Source: Chloroflexota bacterium (GTDB lineage: Bacteria; Chloroflexota; Ktedonobacteria; Ktedonobacterales; Ktedonobacteraceae). Taken from it: DNA of 12,416 nucleotides. Where the stretch lies: contig DAHVFL010000083.1 in assembly GCA_027316975.1 (NCBI GenBank), forward strand, positions 1 through 12,416, in the 5' to 3' direction. Positions 1 through 8,383 of this stretch are shown in pieces. Made by a program: the position numbers and the translations under genes. The stretch's first letter is position 1, and each line of letters starts with the position of its first letter. The notes below the pieces were generated by a model. The model worked only from the letters and a program-made list of their open reading frames with translations. It was not told the DNA's origin and did not search any database.

Positions 1-1
1 T

Positions 2-72
2 TGTCATCCTGAGCGCAGCGAAGGATCTCTCGCCGACCACCAAGTAGATCCTTCACTGCTCTCAGGATGACA
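2..72. repeat. REP-like palindromic repeat (TGTCATCCTGAGC type)
   Basis: Two 27-nt arms, at 2-28 and 46-72, are reverse complements except for two positions and flank a 17-nt loop (29-45). The left arm starts TGTCATCCTGAGCGCAGCG and the right arm ends CTCAGGATGACA. A one-arm copy of the same sequence lies inside a coding region at 9854-9880, so this is an interspersed family and not a gene-specific hairpin. It could act as a terminator for a gene left of the window, but no T-run follows it, so mobile or REP-like repeat is the better reading. Confidence 0.85.
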
Positions 73-108
73 TGGCAAGGATGAATGACAATGCCAGGGT
101 CGGATATC

Positions 109-138
109 TGGCAATCGGTCGCATCTACATGCTATACT
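109..138 (+). promoter_or_regulatory. Candidate promoter upstream of the carboxylase gene
   Basis: TATACT at 133-138 is a good -10 hexamer. The best -35 match, TGGCAA at 109-114 with an 18-nt spacer, is poor. If used, transcription would start near 145 and place the whole inverted repeat at 166-265 in the 5' leader of the carboxylase mRNA. This is a motif-level guess only. Confidence 0.25.
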
Positions 139-165
139 GCCTACGAACCCGACGAATGAATAGCC

Positions 166-265
166 AGTAGCGACACCCCTTGTGGGTGTCCCGTCTATCT
201 TTTCGTGCATCCGCGCGTGTATTACGGGTTACGGGGACGGGACACCCACAAGGGGTGTCGCTACT
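166..265. repeat. Perfect 30-bp inverted repeat with nested hairpins
   Basis: The arms at 166-195 and 236-265 are exact reverse complements over 30 bp, separated by 40 nt. Each arm also contains its own palindrome with a 5-nt loop: GACACCC/GGGTGTC at 172-190 and again at 241-259. The element can therefore form one long stem or two short hairpins. It ends 40 nt before the carboxylase start codon. The exact arm identity suggests a recent insertion or an element under selection (a MITE-like or REP-type repeat). It has no coding capacity. Confidence 0.85.
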
Positions 266-305
266 AGTATCCGCACAGATGTATAAGTGTATGGAGTTAT
301 TACAT

Positions 306-1898
<1,593 letters not shown>

Positions 1899-1943
1899 CC
1901 AATATAGAGTAGAATAGAAATAGAATTCAAAAGGAGGTCTTCA

Positions 1944-3113
1944 ATGATGACAGACCAATACCGCACGTTTCGCTCTTTTCTATGCATCGTTGCCCCACTA
2001 CTCCTCATAATTATCTTCCTGAATCCGGGAGTGATAGCGGCAAAATCACCGGCACAGGGAAGCTGGAAAATCGTTGCCAGCCCCAGTCCAGGCGCGAGTA
2101 GCAGCTACTTCAATGGAGTCGCCGCTATCTCCGCCTCGAACGTCTGGGCGGTCGGAGTGGAGAATAATAGCAGTAACGTCCCTCAGACCCTGATTGAACA
2201 TTGGAATGGCTCCACATGGAGCATTGTCGCCAGCCCAGGTCCTGATCCCAATAACAATATCCTCAATGGAGTCGCCGCCTTCTCTGCTAGCAGTGTCTGG
2301 GCCGTAGGAAACGTTGGGGGCAATAACGGCAAAGTCAGCACCCTCATCGAATATTGGAATGGTTCGGCGTGGAGCGTTGTCCCCAGTCCCAGCACAAGCG
2401 CAATAGAAAATATACTCAACAGTGTGGTAGCCATCTCCGCCACAAACGTCTGGGCCGTCGGGTACACCAACGACGGTACGGGCCTTTTCCAGACCCTGAT
2501 TGAACACTGGAACGGCACTAAATGGAGTATTGTCTCCAGCCCGAACGCGGGATCGAGTGAGAATGCGCTCACTAGCGTAACAGCCATCTCCGCGAATGAT
2601 GTCTGGGCTGTCGGTTTTTACTATAAGACCAATTCCAGCCCTACTTCCACGCTCATCGAGCATTGGAACGGCACCAAATGGAGTATCGTCTCCAGCCCCA
2701 ATGCCAGCACGCGGGGCGGTTCGCTTCAAGGTGTGACAGCCATCTGCGCGAAAAACATCTGGGCCGTTGGATTTGCAAGCGGTCAGACCCTGATTGAGCA
2801 CTGGAACGGCACCAAATGGAGCATCGTCAGCAGTCCAAACACGACCTCCGCTCTAAATGCGTTCAGAGGAGTTGCCGTGGTCTCCGCCAACCTGGTCTGG
2901 GCTGTCGGTTATGCCAGAGGAGTTACGCCCTCGTCACCAGTTCAGACGCTTATAGAGCAGTGGAATGGCACCCGGTGGAGCATCGTCTCCAGCCCGAATG
3001 CCTCATCGAGCAGCCTCCTATTTGCCGTAGCGGGTGTACCGAAAACGCAAAAGACGTGGGCCGTAGGCAGTAACAATGGTTATCAAACGCTCACAGAGTT
3101 CTACACGCCGTGA
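1944..3113 (+). CDS. Secreted seven-repeat (WAVG/HWNG) putative beta-propeller protein
   Basis: The 389-residue product starts with a signal-type segment: basic start, hydrophobic stretch at about 13-26 and a plausible cleavage site after Ala33. The rest is seven tandem repeats starting at Trp41, 92, 143, 194, 246, 292 and 345, each 45-53 residues long. Each follows the pattern WSIVSSPN, then an AISA..VWAVG core, then TLIEHWNGT. The last repeat is degenerate (TLTEFYTP). Seven units of this size fit a seven-bladed beta-propeller that would sit outside the cell. No catalytic motif is visible, so the role (binding or adhesion) is inferred. AAGGAGGT at 1931-1938 sets the start, with ATG at 1944 or 1947. 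It lies 45 nt after the carboxylase and 10 nt before the DUF2442 gene, so the three may be co-transcribed. Confidence 0.85.
   Translation: MMTDQYRTFRSFLCIVAPLLLIIIFLNPGVIAAKSPAQGSWKIVASPSPGASSSYFNGVAAISASNVWAVGVENNSSNVPQTLIEHWNGSTWSIVASPGPDPNNNILNGVAAFSASSVWAVGNVGGNNGKVSTLIEYWNGSAWSVVPSPSTSAIENILNSVVAISATNVWAVGYTNDGTGLFQTLIEHWNGTKWSIVSSPNAGSSENALTSVTAISANDVWAVGFYYKTNSSPTSTLIEHWNGTKWSIVSSPNASTRGGSLQGVTAICAKNIWAVGFASGQTLIEHWNGTKWSIVSSPNTTSALNAFRGVAVVSANLVWAVGYARGVTPSSPVQTLIEQWNGTRWSIVSSPNASSSSLLFAVAGVPKTQKTWAVGSNNGYQTLTEFYTP
2064..3113 (+). repeat. Seven diverged tandem coding repeats (~138-159 bp each)
   Basis: The repeats of the secreted protein are also visible in DNA. CTGATTGAACA.TGGAA recurs, and TGGAACGGCACCAAATGGAG is nearly identical between repeats 4 and 5 (around 2663-2682 and 2802-2821). 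The central units 3-6 are the most alike, suggesting recent internal duplication or conversion, while the first and last have drifted. Confidence 0.8.
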
Positions 3114-3123
3114 GGAGTACATT

Positions 3124-3345
3124 GTGTCCGCAGCAAGTGTCTACTTTGACGACAAACGCATTCACGTCCGACTTTCTGACGGGCGCGAGATCAGCGCGCC
3201 TCTCGAATGGTTTCCACGGCTTCACCATGCCACACATGAACAACGGCAGCGGTGGGAACTCATTGGACACGGTGTTGGCATTCACTGGGAAGATATAGAC
3301 GAAGATATCTCCGTTGCTGGACTTCTTGGATTCCCATATGATTAA
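3124..3345 (+). CDS. DUF2442 family small protein
   Basis: The 73-residue product matches the DUF2442 pattern well: a beta-rich start (VYFDDKRIHVRLSDGREIS), the PLEWFPRL block, HEQRQRWELIG, then GIHWEDIDEDISVAGLL near the end. The GTG at 3124 is chosen because GAGGAG at 3112-3117 lies 6 nt upstream and the upstream gene stops at 3113; an ATG at 3076 in the same frame would run back into that gene. DUF2442 genes often sit next to a DUF4160 gene as a suspected toxin-antitoxin-like pair, but no DUF4160 partner is here. The biochemical function of the family is not known to me. It is followed after 18 nt by a gene remnant. Confidence 0.85.
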   Translation: MSAASVYFDDKRIHVRLSDGREISAPLEWFPRLHHATHEQRQRWELIGHGVGIHWEDIDEDISVAGLLGFPYD

Positions 3346-3363
3346 CCCAGGGAGCAGGAGAGC

Positions 3364-3563
3364 ATGGGCGAGCAATGGTTCCGTGACTACGTCCAGTTGC
3401 AGTTTCGCATGGACAAAGCCATCCGCACATTTACCGAAAGCCGCTTTGTAGATTACTATATGTGAAGCAGTACATCATGAAGTACGCGCTGTTGCCCGAA
3501 GAGTACGCCCAAAAAGACCTGGAGTTCTTGCGAGAAGATGCTGGTCTCTTCACCAGCTCTTGA
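3364..3563 (+). pseudogene. Broken gene: N- and C-terminal remnants in different frames
   Basis: An ATG at 3364 with AGGAG just upstream opens a 32-residue reading frame that begins MGEQWFRDYVQLQFRMDKAI and stops at 3460-3462 in TATATGTGA. Immediately after, in another frame (3462-3563), comes a 33-residue helical, charged stretch starting VKQYIMKYALLPEEYAQKDL and ending in a stop. Both parts have the composition of real protein, and the first has a good ribosome site and start. The simplest reading is a longer gene that lost its middle by deletion, leaving both ends. Alternatives are a single frameshift in a short gene or two unrelated micro-ORFs. The family is not recognised. Its 3' end overlaps the convergent permease gene by 14 nt. 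Confidence 0.5.
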
Positions 3564-5538
3564 GCAAGTGCGCGATTTTCCCGTCCGGAGTGAGTTCGTA
3601 GCGGATGCGGTCGGGGTTGATCTCCTCGACCTGTGCCGCGCGCTCGGCGGTCAGCACCACGTCGCGGGGGTGAACGGTCCGCCAGATACTCCCCGCTGAG
3701 CCTGTATCCTGGGGTCGATAGATGAAGCGGGAGGCCAGCCTGGCCTTGCGCGCAAGCAGCGCCGCCTGTTTCAAGGTGTTCCTGGCGGGCCTGTCTTCCA
3801 GGTAGGGGTCCACTACCTCGAACAACCGCGGGACGCGCTTCGCTTGCGGCTGGGCGAGATACAGAAACACCACTGGCTTGCCGCGGGCATGGGTGATAGC
3901 CGCGTCGATCACGGCGTCATTGTGGTCGTCACCGGCGGCAAGCACAGCGAGCAGCGAATCGGGCATGGGCCTATCGAGATAGGGAGTCGCCATGGGCGCG
4001 CGGCCCTGCCGGTAGTTGGCATAGGCGACACCCATCCCGGCGAGTGCGACGGAACACCCAAAGGCGGTCGCCAGTGGCTGGGAGACGATGCTGATCGACC
4101 AGGCCAGTGCGACCAGGAGCGTGGTGAGCACACCCAGTCCGAAATCCAGTCGCCGCCACATGTCCACCATCCGGGTTCTCAGTAGAGAGGTGTCAGCTAG
4201 CGCCGTCCTGTCCAGAAAGGCGTTATGCCCATTGAAGAGGGACGGGGGAAAGGGAGGGGCGGAAACGGAAGGACTCTGGAGCCTACCGTTCTTCGCGGTG
4301 GAGCTATCTCCATCAGCATCATGGTTCTGTTGCCGCTGAAAATGGATGTCCGCTTGTAGCGCCCTTCGTTCACGGTACCGGATGATGTCCAGCCCGACGC
4401 ACGTCACCGTGAATGCTCCCAGCAGCCCGAAGGCGTACATATCACCCAGGATATTGATCTCGCCGCGTACCAGCAATAGCACGGCAATGGGAATGCCGGT
4501 TGCTAAAGCGATTGACCAGTGCGGCGTCCCGCGGAATCGGTTGCGTCTCAGGATGAATTCGGGGAAGAACTCCATACGCGCGAGGGCCAGGAAGACGTGG
4601 TAGGCTCCGATCAGGGCGGTATTACTGGCGAACGCCAGGATCAAGCTGGCGCTGATCGCGACCTCCGTCTGCAAGAGGAGGTTTCCCCAGCGTCCGCCGA
4701 GCAGCGAGAGGAGTTGTGTGGAAAGCACCGGATCGGATGCCGCACTCTGTTGCAGCAGGGTCGCCAGGATCGTCAGCAGCGGGCTGGTTACGCCAATCGT
4801 GATGACCACCAGCAGCAACGCTATGCTGATAATCTTCTTGCGGGGCGCTTTCATCGAGGGGGAGAGCTGCGAGATGCTCTCGAGGCCAGAGAATGCCAGG
4901 AATGAGCCGGCGAAGCCGACCAGGATGGAGGTGGGGGTGAGGGAGGCATTTGCGAACATCCTGGCGAAAAGGGAAGGAAACTCGGAAACGGGGATGTTAG
5001 TAAAGACGGTCCAGATAATGGCGAGATCGCTGCCAAAAGCGATAAGGGCCCCGATCAGGCTCACTTTCGCACTCTCACTGATCCCGAACCAGTTCAGCAC
5101 GCCCAGCAGTACCAGCACGCTCACCGTGATCTCTAAAATAAAGGGACCGATGGCAGGGACTATGACGCTGAAGTACTGGACCGCTGCCAGGCAACTGATG
5201 GCAGCCGTGAGGAAGTAGCTCACCAGGATGAACATGCCACCCAGCGCCCCTACCCAGGAGTTGATGGCCTGCGCCGCGACTGACACCACCCCACCACCCT
5301 CCGGGAAACGCGCGCTTACCTCAGCGTACTTGAGGGTGAGCAGCACAAACACCGACATAGTAAGCAATACGAAAAACCCGGCGAGGTTGCCAACACGTCC
5401 ATAAAGGATGCCTGGCACGTAGTAGATGGAGGAGCCGATATCGGCGAAGACCACGGCCCAGCACAACAGGGGACCAAGTTGGCCGATACTCTGATGCTGC
5501 CCATCTGCTTTGGGCAGTGGAGATGCTGGCTGTGCCAT
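3550..5538 (-). CDS. APC-superfamily permease with C-terminal USP-like domain
   Basis: The 662-residue protein is an inner-membrane transporter of the APC amino acid/polyamine/cation type. About twelve hydrophobic segments fill residues 20-390. The TM1 unwound motif (FADIGSSIYYVPG, about 31-43) and FSGLESISQLSPSMKAPRK (about 216-234) are typical of the family. A hydrophilic linker follows (about 395-445), then two more likely membrane segments (about 465-506). A cytosolic tail (about 525-610) begins LLAVLAAGDDHNDAVIDAAI and resembles a universal stress protein fold. The substrate cannot be told from sequence. The ATG at 5538 fits the start of homology; an in-frame TTG at 5598 would add 20 unlikely residues, and neither has a strong ribosome site. 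A shared 85-nt element lies 152 nt upstream. It is convergent with the gene remnant at 3364-3563. Confidence 0.85.
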   Translation of the reverse strand: MAQPASPLPKADGQHQSIGQLGPLLCWAVVFADIGSSIYYVPGILYGRVGNLAGFFVLLTMSVFVLLTLKYAEVSARFPEGGGVVSVAAQAINSWVGALGGMFILVSYFLTAAISCLAAVQYFSVIVPAIGPFILEITVSVLVLLGVLNWFGISESAKVSLIGALIAFGSDLAIIWTVFTNIPVSEFPSLFARMFANASLTPTSILVGFAGSFLAFSGLESISQLSPSMKAPRKKIISIALLLVVITIGVTSPLLTILATLLQQSAASDPVLSTQLLSLLGGRWGNLLLQTEVAISASLILAFASNTALIGAYHVFLALARMEFFPEFILRRNRFRGTPHWSIALATGIPIAVLLLVRGEINILGDMYAFGLLGAFTVTCVGLDIIRYRERRALQADIHFQRQQNHDADGDSSTAKNGRLQSPSVSAPPFPPSLFNGHNAFLDRTALADTSLLRTRMVDMWRRLDFGLGVLTTLLVALAWSISIVSQPLATAFGCSVALAGMGVAYANYRQGRAPMATPYLDRPMPDSLLAVLAAGDDHNDAVIDAAITHARGKPVVFLYLAQPQAKRVPRLFEVVDPYLEDRPARNTLKQAALLARKARLASRFIYRPQDTGSAGSIWRTVHPRDVVLTAERAAQVEEINPDRIRYELTPDGKIAHLLKSW

Positions 5539-5681
5539 AGATATGCTCAACTGTCTTTCTTGAGGGAGATGCTTTCTCAGCGTACCGGCGAGAAGCAACT
5601 ATGCTTTTATCTGCCGTGGATAATGCTCGTGGCCGGTGAACCGCTCCCGGCATAGTTCCCACGCAGGATAAGTTCTGCACC

Positions 5682-5766
5682 TGCTTCCTGTTGAGACAAG
5701 TATAGGGCGAGGCGTTTCTCAAAGCATCGCCCAGAGGGGTGAACATGATCTCACCCTTTAGAGGTA
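5682..5766 (-). promoter_or_regulatory. Conserved upstream element, copy A (permease)
   Basis: This 85-nt block aligns without gaps to 6415-6499 with about 62 identical positions by hand count. Identity is highest over TTGAGACAAGTATA at 5691-5704. On the minus strand it shows TATACT (5704-5699), a possible -10, followed by TTGTCTCAA. It also holds a GGGTGA/TCACCC dyad (5737-5756). It lies 152 nt before the permease ATG, almost the same place as copy B before the stress-protein gene. A promoter or operator shared by the two genes is the likely reading. Apart from this element and an extra TTGTCTCA at 5769-5776, nothing else is evident in the gap 5539-5820. Confidence 0.6.
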
Positions 5767-5820
5767 TTGTTGTCTCACCCAAAAGCCCTCCGTCCCCGTT
5801 TCCGAGTTTCCTTCACCTTT

Positions 5821-6279
5821 TCATCTGCTGAGCCAGCGAGAGAGCCCCCTCAATCTGGGGAAGCCACTCTCATTCGAGGGCAAACGAGCGATGTACAAAG
5901 GGAGGCTATCGTCCTCCAGGAGCTGCTTGACCTCGGCTGTTGCGAGCAGCACCCCGGCCCCACGGTGGACAAAGAGCAGAATGCCAGCGCACTCCATTTC
6001 CTGAGCGAGGGTACGGATACTGCGCACCGGATGCCGGGCGTACAACTCGACGCGCACAATGGGTATCCCTTGTCTTGCCGCTTTGTGCTGCACGAATTCC
6101 AAAAAATCCCTGGACTGCTGGATCGCATCCAGGCGTGGCTTTCGCGCGCCGGGCACCTCTGGCAGGCGGATCAGTGACAGGACCACCAGGGTGGAGTGGA
6201 AGCGCTGCGCCAATGCCAGAGCGTAGTTTATGGCCGACGCATCTACCCCGTGGGTGAACGGCAACAACAGACTGGTCAT
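5821..6279 (-). CDS. Universal stress protein (UspA-like) family protein
   Basis: The 152-residue product has the alternating beta/alpha layout of single-domain Usp proteins. It opens MTSLLLPFTHGVDASAINYA, as Usp proteins open with a strand followed by a D/S-rich turn, then has ALALAQRFHSTLVVLSLIR (second strand) and, near the middle, AQEMECAGILLFVHRG, like the DLIVMG strand. The ATP-binding G-2x-G-9x-G(S/T) motif is not clear, so nucleotide binding is doubtful. The ATG at 6279 is chosen because AGGAGG lies 4 nt upstream; the earlier ATG at 6300 would translate that ribosome site. It is upstream of, and on the same strand as, the permease with a Usp-like tail, but 282 nt separate them and each has its own copy of the 85-nt element, so they are probably separate transcripts under one control. 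Confidence 0.75.
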   Translation of the reverse strand: MTSLLLPFTHGVDASAINYALALAQRFHSTLVVLSLIRLPEVPGARKPRLDAIQQSRDFLEFVQHKAARQGIPIVRVELYARHPVRSIRTLAQEMECAGILLFVHRGAGVLLATAEVKQLLEDDSLPLYIARLPSNESGFPRLRGLSRWLSR

Positions 6280-6414
6280 GGCCCTCCTCCTCGTTGCCAT
6301 GCGGCTCAGGTGCCCTCGGTGGCATTTGCGCGCGCTCTGTGGTACACTGGGAGCGAGTAAACCTATCCTGGTTCGGGCACCGTTTCAATGCGCTGACATG
6401 CCCTGTTCATCCCG

Positions 6415-6499
6415 TGCTTTCTCTTGAGACAAGTATAAGATGGAGTGCTTCTCAGTACATCGCCTGGATGGGTGAACGCGACCTACCTCTTTTGTGGTA
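6415..6499 (-). promoter_or_regulatory. Conserved upstream element, copy B (stress protein / regulator)
   Basis: This block aligns without gaps to 5682-5766. TTGAGACAAGTATA at 6424-6437 is exact, and TTCTCA, CATCGCC and GGGTGAAC further on are also kept. On the minus strand TATACT (6437-6432) would sit 152 nt before the stress-protein ATG. The copy lies in the divergent gap 6280-6529, so it could also influence the response-regulator gene on the other strand. Confidence 0.6.
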
Positions 6500-6501
6500 G
6501 G
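6482..6501 (+). promoter_or_regulatory. Dyad CCTACC-N8-GGTAGG before the response regulator
   Basis: A 6-bp perfect inverted repeat with an 8-nt spacer lies 28 nt before the response-regulator start, overlapping the end of copy B. It could be an operator for an autoregulating LuxR-type regulator or a leader hairpin. Chance is not excluded. Confidence 0.25.
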
Positions 6502-6529
6502 ATCGCCCGAATCGATAGGAGGAGGGTCG

Positions 6530-7180
6530 ATGGCGATTCGTGTGGTGATTGCCGACGATCATAGTATCGTGCGCGAGGGACTGCGCAGGTTCCTTGGACG
6601 CGACCCGGAATTGACTGTGGTGGGTGAGGCATCCGATGGGGCCGAGGCGGTCGAACTCGCGCGGCGGCTGCGTCCCGATGTCGTACTGATGGACCTGCTC
6701 ATGCCCGTGATGGACGGAATTGCGGCAACCGCGACTATCCGCAAAGAACTGCCGGAAACCGAGGTCGTCGCTCTGACGAGCGTCTTAGAAAGCGCTGCGG
6801 TAATCGGTGCGGTGAAGGCGGGTGCGATTGGCTACCTGCTCAAGGACATCCAGGCCGCCGAACTACGTCGAGCCATCAAAGCTGCCGCCGCGGGGCAGGT
6901 GCAACTCACGCCGCAGGCCTCCGCCTATTTGATGCGCGAAGTACGAACGCCTGAGGCGAAAGAGCCGTTGACCGAGCGTGAGCGGGAGGTGCTTCTCCTC
7001 CTTGCGCAGGGGTATTCGAACAAGGACATCGGACGCGACCTGCAGATTGCTGATGACACCGTCAAGACCCACGTCAAGCACATTTTGGCGAAGCTAGGTG
7101 TGCAGAGCCGCACCCAGGCGGTCCTGGGTGCGATGCGTCTCGGCCTGATCTCCAGCGAACAGGGAAAGCAGCGGCGGTGA
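6530..7180 (+). CDS. NarL/FixJ-family response regulator
   Basis: The 216-residue protein is a standard two-domain transcription factor. The receiver domain (about 4-118) has the acidic pair Asp9-Asp10, the phospho-acceptor Asp55 in VVLMDLLMPVMDG, Thr83 and the conserved Lys105 in YLLKD. A LuxR-type helix-turn-helix (about 146-206) has LTEREREVLLLLAQGYSNKD and the recognition helix region DDTVKTHVKHILAKLG. It should bind DNA as a dimer after phosphorylation. The ATG at 6530 is preferred because AGGAGG ends 7 nt upstream; an in-frame start at 6494 is less likely. The sensor kinase gene follows on the same strand after 100 nt, so the two form a cognate pair. The divergent stress-protein gene and the permease are plausible targets (inference). 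Confidence 0.95.
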   Translation: MAIRVVIADDHSIVREGLRRFLGRDPELTVVGEASDGAEAVELARRLRPDVVLMDLLMPVMDGIAATATIRKELPETEVVALTSVLESAAVIGAVKAGAIGYLLKDIQAAELRRAIKAAAAGQVQLTPQASAYLMREVRTPEAKEPLTEREREVLLLLAQGYSNKDIGRDLQIADDTVKTHVKHILAKLGVQSRTQAVLGAMRLGLISSEQGKQRR

Positions 7181-7280
7181 TGCTCCCACCACGCATTTGA
7201 TGGGTAGTTGACCTCTCCTGTTCTCTGGCATAAGCAACCTTTCCGCGCGTACCGCGGCGAAATGAGCAGGGGAAGAGACG

Positions 7281-8336
7281 ATGAAGCAAGCCGAACGGAG
7301 CCATACGCTGCAGACAGGTGGGCGGCTGCATTGGGGACGCTACGCAGCCGACAGCGCGCTGGCTATAGCAGGAGTGTCCGTCATCACCAGCGTGATTGCG
7401 GTGGCGCACCTTTACCCAATAATTCCAACCATCGCCTTTGTGTACCTGCTCCTGGTCTTAACATTGGCAAGTACGCGGGGACTCTACGCTGCGATCTTGA
7501 CATCCCTGCTGGCCTTTCTCTGCTTTGATTTTTTCTTTTTCCCTCCGCCGTATACCTTTCTCGTCAGCAAGGCTGAAGACCTGTTCACGCTGGCGGTCTT
7601 TCTGACAACCGCTATCATCACCGGTCAGCTGGCCTCTGCGCTACGGCGGCGCGCTGAGCAGGCCAGCAGCCGGGAGCGCGAACTGCGCATCCTCTATGCG
7701 CAAGCGCAGGAACTCGTATCCCTCCAGGAGCGGCAGCGGCTGGCCCGCGAGTTGCACGACTCCGTCTCGCAAGTCCTCTACAGCATTGGACTCGGAGCGC
7801 ATACGGCGCGAGAGGCCCTGGAGATGGAGGGTGATCCCGCACAGGCGGTGGAATCGATCAACTACGTGCTGACGCTTGCCGATGCCGGTCTCGCCGAGAT
7901 GCGTGCCCTCATCTTCGAACTGCGTCCCGAGTCGCTGGAAACAGAGGGGCTGGTAGCAGCGCTCATCAGGCAAGTGACCGTTCTGCGTGCCCGCTACAAA
8001 CTAACAGTCGAGGTAGACCTGGGGGAAGAACCCCATCTCTCACTGGAGATGAAAGACGCGCTGTATCGCGTCGCTCAGGAGGCGCTCCATAATATCGTCA
8101 AGCACGCCCGTGCCAGTGCGGTCACACTCCGGCTGACACAAGAAGCCGATGAGATCACGCTGGAGGTGCGAGATAATGGAAGAGGCTTTAACCCGGCAGG
8201 CCAGTTTCCAGGGCATCTTGGGTTGCGGTCCATGCGCGAGCGTGTCACCAGGGTGGGCGGAACTTTGAGGATCGAGAGCGCGCCAGAACAGGGAACCAGC
8301 GTTGATGTTTGCCTGCCGATTGTAATGGCGAGCTAG
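7281..8336 (+). CDS. DUF4118 / HisKA_3 sensor histidine kinase
   Basis: The 351-residue membrane kinase is the likely partner of the response regulator upstream. Residues 24-120 hold four hydrophobic segments of the DUF4118 (KdpD-like) membrane domain, with CFDFFFFPPPYTF between the third and fourth. There is almost no periplasmic loop, so sensing is probably within or at the membrane. A short coiled linker (about 120-148) leads to the HisKA_3 dimerisation region with LARELHDSVSQVL, His159 being the phosphorylated residue. The HATPase domain has Asn271 (EALHNIVKHA), DNGRGF at 298-303 and GHLGLRSMRER at 311-321. No residue essential for kinase activity is missing. The start has GGGGAAGAG just upstream. 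The gap from the regulator (7181-7280) holds a small CCGCG/CGCGG hairpin at 7243-7257 but no clear promoter. Confidence 0.93.
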   Translation: MKQAERSHTLQTGGRLHWGRYAADSALAIAGVSVITSVIAVAHLYPIIPTIAFVYLLLVLTLASTRGLYAAILTSLLAFLCFDFFFFPPPYTFLVSKAEDLFTLAVFLTTAIITGQLASALRRRAEQASSRERELRILYAQAQELVSLQERQRLARELHDSVSQVLYSIGLGAHTAREALEMEGDPAQAVESINYVLTLADAGLAEMRALIFELRPESLETEGLVAALIRQVTVLRARYKLTVEVDLGEEPHLSLEMKDALYRVAQEALHNIVKHARASAVTLRLTQEADEITLEVRDNGRGFNPAGQFPGHLGLRSMRERVTRVGGTLRIESAPEQGTSVDVCLPIVMAS

Positions 8337-8383
8337 CGCTGTCCACACTTATCTACTCAACTCAGACGAAAGGTCGCAAAGAT

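Noticed and set aside
180..305. N-terminal extension of the carboxylase reading frame
   Set aside because: It would translate the 30-bp inverted repeat; the ATG at 306 has a ribosome site and gives the normal protein length.
2046..2801. A 251-codon open frame on the minus strand
   Set aside because: It is antisense to the repeat protein; its length comes from the repeated codon pattern on the other strand, and it has no ribosome site or recognisable domain.
4519..4905. A 128-codon plus-strand frame inside the permease gene
   Set aside because: It is antisense to strongly supported membrane-protein coding and has no ribosome site or domain pattern.
5682..5766. c-di-AMP (ydaO-type) riboswitch before the permease
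   Set aside because: GGGGTGAA is present but on the plus strand, opposite to the permease, and the remaining conserved blocks of that riboswitch were not found.
5906..6388. A 160-codon minus-strand frame across the stress-protein gene
   Set aside because: It overlaps the Usp-type gene in another frame, is Arg/Pro/Gly rich and matches no domain pattern; a shadow of GC-rich coding.
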